Shown here piece by piece: positions 5,941-6,227 of a DNA stretch of 6,227 nt (positions within the stretch are counted from its first letter, which is position 1; each line of letters begins with the position of its first letter). Both the position numbers and the translations under genes were made by a program. Source of the stretch: Chloroflexota bacterium (GTDB lineage Bacteria; Chloroflexota; Anaerolineae; Promineifilales; Promineifilaceae); the NCBI GenBank assembly GCA_030599405.1, contig JAUVOB010000094.1, forward strand, positions 1 to 6,227, given 5' to 3'. The notes under the pieces are model-generated. The model searched no databases, was not told the DNA's origin, and saw only the letters and a program-made list of their open reading frames with translations.

Positions 5941-6227
5941 TGTCTCTCAGTTGAAGCCCGGCTAACCCGCAAAATGGCTATACTAAAGCTAAACTATTGA
6001 ATTCATGGCTAGGATTTTCCAGAACCAGCGAGTTCTCACCTATCGATTGTTGGATACGCGGGCCATATTTCGTATAATGTCTTGGCAAATCCTAAAAACA
6101 TCGCCAGCGCTTACGCACTCTGACCAATGTCAACAACTAGAACGCTATACGCGATGGCAAGGTTCCGTAAATCCCCTCGATCAACGATTACTCTAATTTG
6201 CTCTTAACCAGAAGAACCATTTCGCCA
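5941..6227. other. Non-coding right flank, upstream of the PBP gene
   Basis: This 287-base stretch should hold the promoter of the leftward PBP gene, but I find no well-spaced pair of boxes for it. A perfect TTGACA on the minus strand at 6133-6128 lacks a -10 box at 16-18 bases. A 63-codon rightward frame (6005-6196) has no ribosome binding site and contains the promoter described separately, so I do not call it. A TGAC-CAAT-GTCA inverted repeat lies at 6121-6132. No tRNA or other RNA gene was recognised. Confidence 0.45.
6050..6078 (+). promoter_or_regulatory. Sigma-70-like promoter pointing out of the window
   Basis: TTGGAT (6050-6055) is followed after exactly 17 bases by a perfect TATAAT (6073-6078). 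Transcription would start near 6085 and run right, divergent from the PBP gene. No gene start with a ribosome binding site follows before the window ends, so the served gene, if any, lies beyond 6227. The -35 box matches TTGACA only partly. Confidence 0.5.

Noticed and set aside
5951..5984. Possible rightward promoter TTGAAG ... TATACT
   Set aside because: The spacing is 22 bases, too long for a sigma-70 type promoter.
6005..6196. Rightward 63-codon frame near the right end
   Set aside because: It has no Shine-Dalgarno sequence and contains a well-formed TTGGAT-17-TATAAT promoter; the composition is not protein-like.

Overview
The window looks like ordinary chromosomal DNA from a bacterium, most likely a member of the Chloroflexota (Anaerolineae-like). 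That guess rests on the large class A penicillin-binding protein. It carries a long Pro/acid-rich cytoplasmic tail, an NPGF variant of the glycosyltransferase motif, an Ig-like domain and a Thr-Pro repeat tail, a combination I associate with that phylum. The assignment is inference from protein style, not from a marker gene.

Layout. Positions 1-257 hold no convincing gene. Three rightward genes follow, all encoding membrane proteins: a 92-residue conserved-looking small membrane protein (258-536), an AI-2E/UPF0118 family transporter-like protein (677-1759), and a 119-residue protein resembling the C-terminal half of a VTT (DedA/YqaA) domain (1848-2207). Gaps are 140 and 88 bases, and each gene has a purine-rich ribosome binding site. 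They could be one loose operon or separate units. A 172-base convergent gap (2208-2379) with a perfect 12-base palindrome but no classical terminator separates them from a leftward 1186-residue class A PBP (5940-2380). The last 287 bases are non-coding as far as I can see. They contain a good sigma-70-like promoter (6050-6078) pointing right, out of the window.

How the genes might work together. The PBP polymerises and crosslinks peptidoglycan. The three small or medium membrane proteins have no proven link to it. VTT proteins elsewhere move lipids, including undecaprenyl phosphate, so an envelope theme is possible but is inference only. I found no transposon, CRISPR array, tRNA, rRNA or phage gene. 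I do not see an undescribed multi-gene system. The most notable points are the half-size VTT protein lacking the DedA arginines, the modular PBP with a probable regulatory N-terminal tail, and its 18-base minisatellite.
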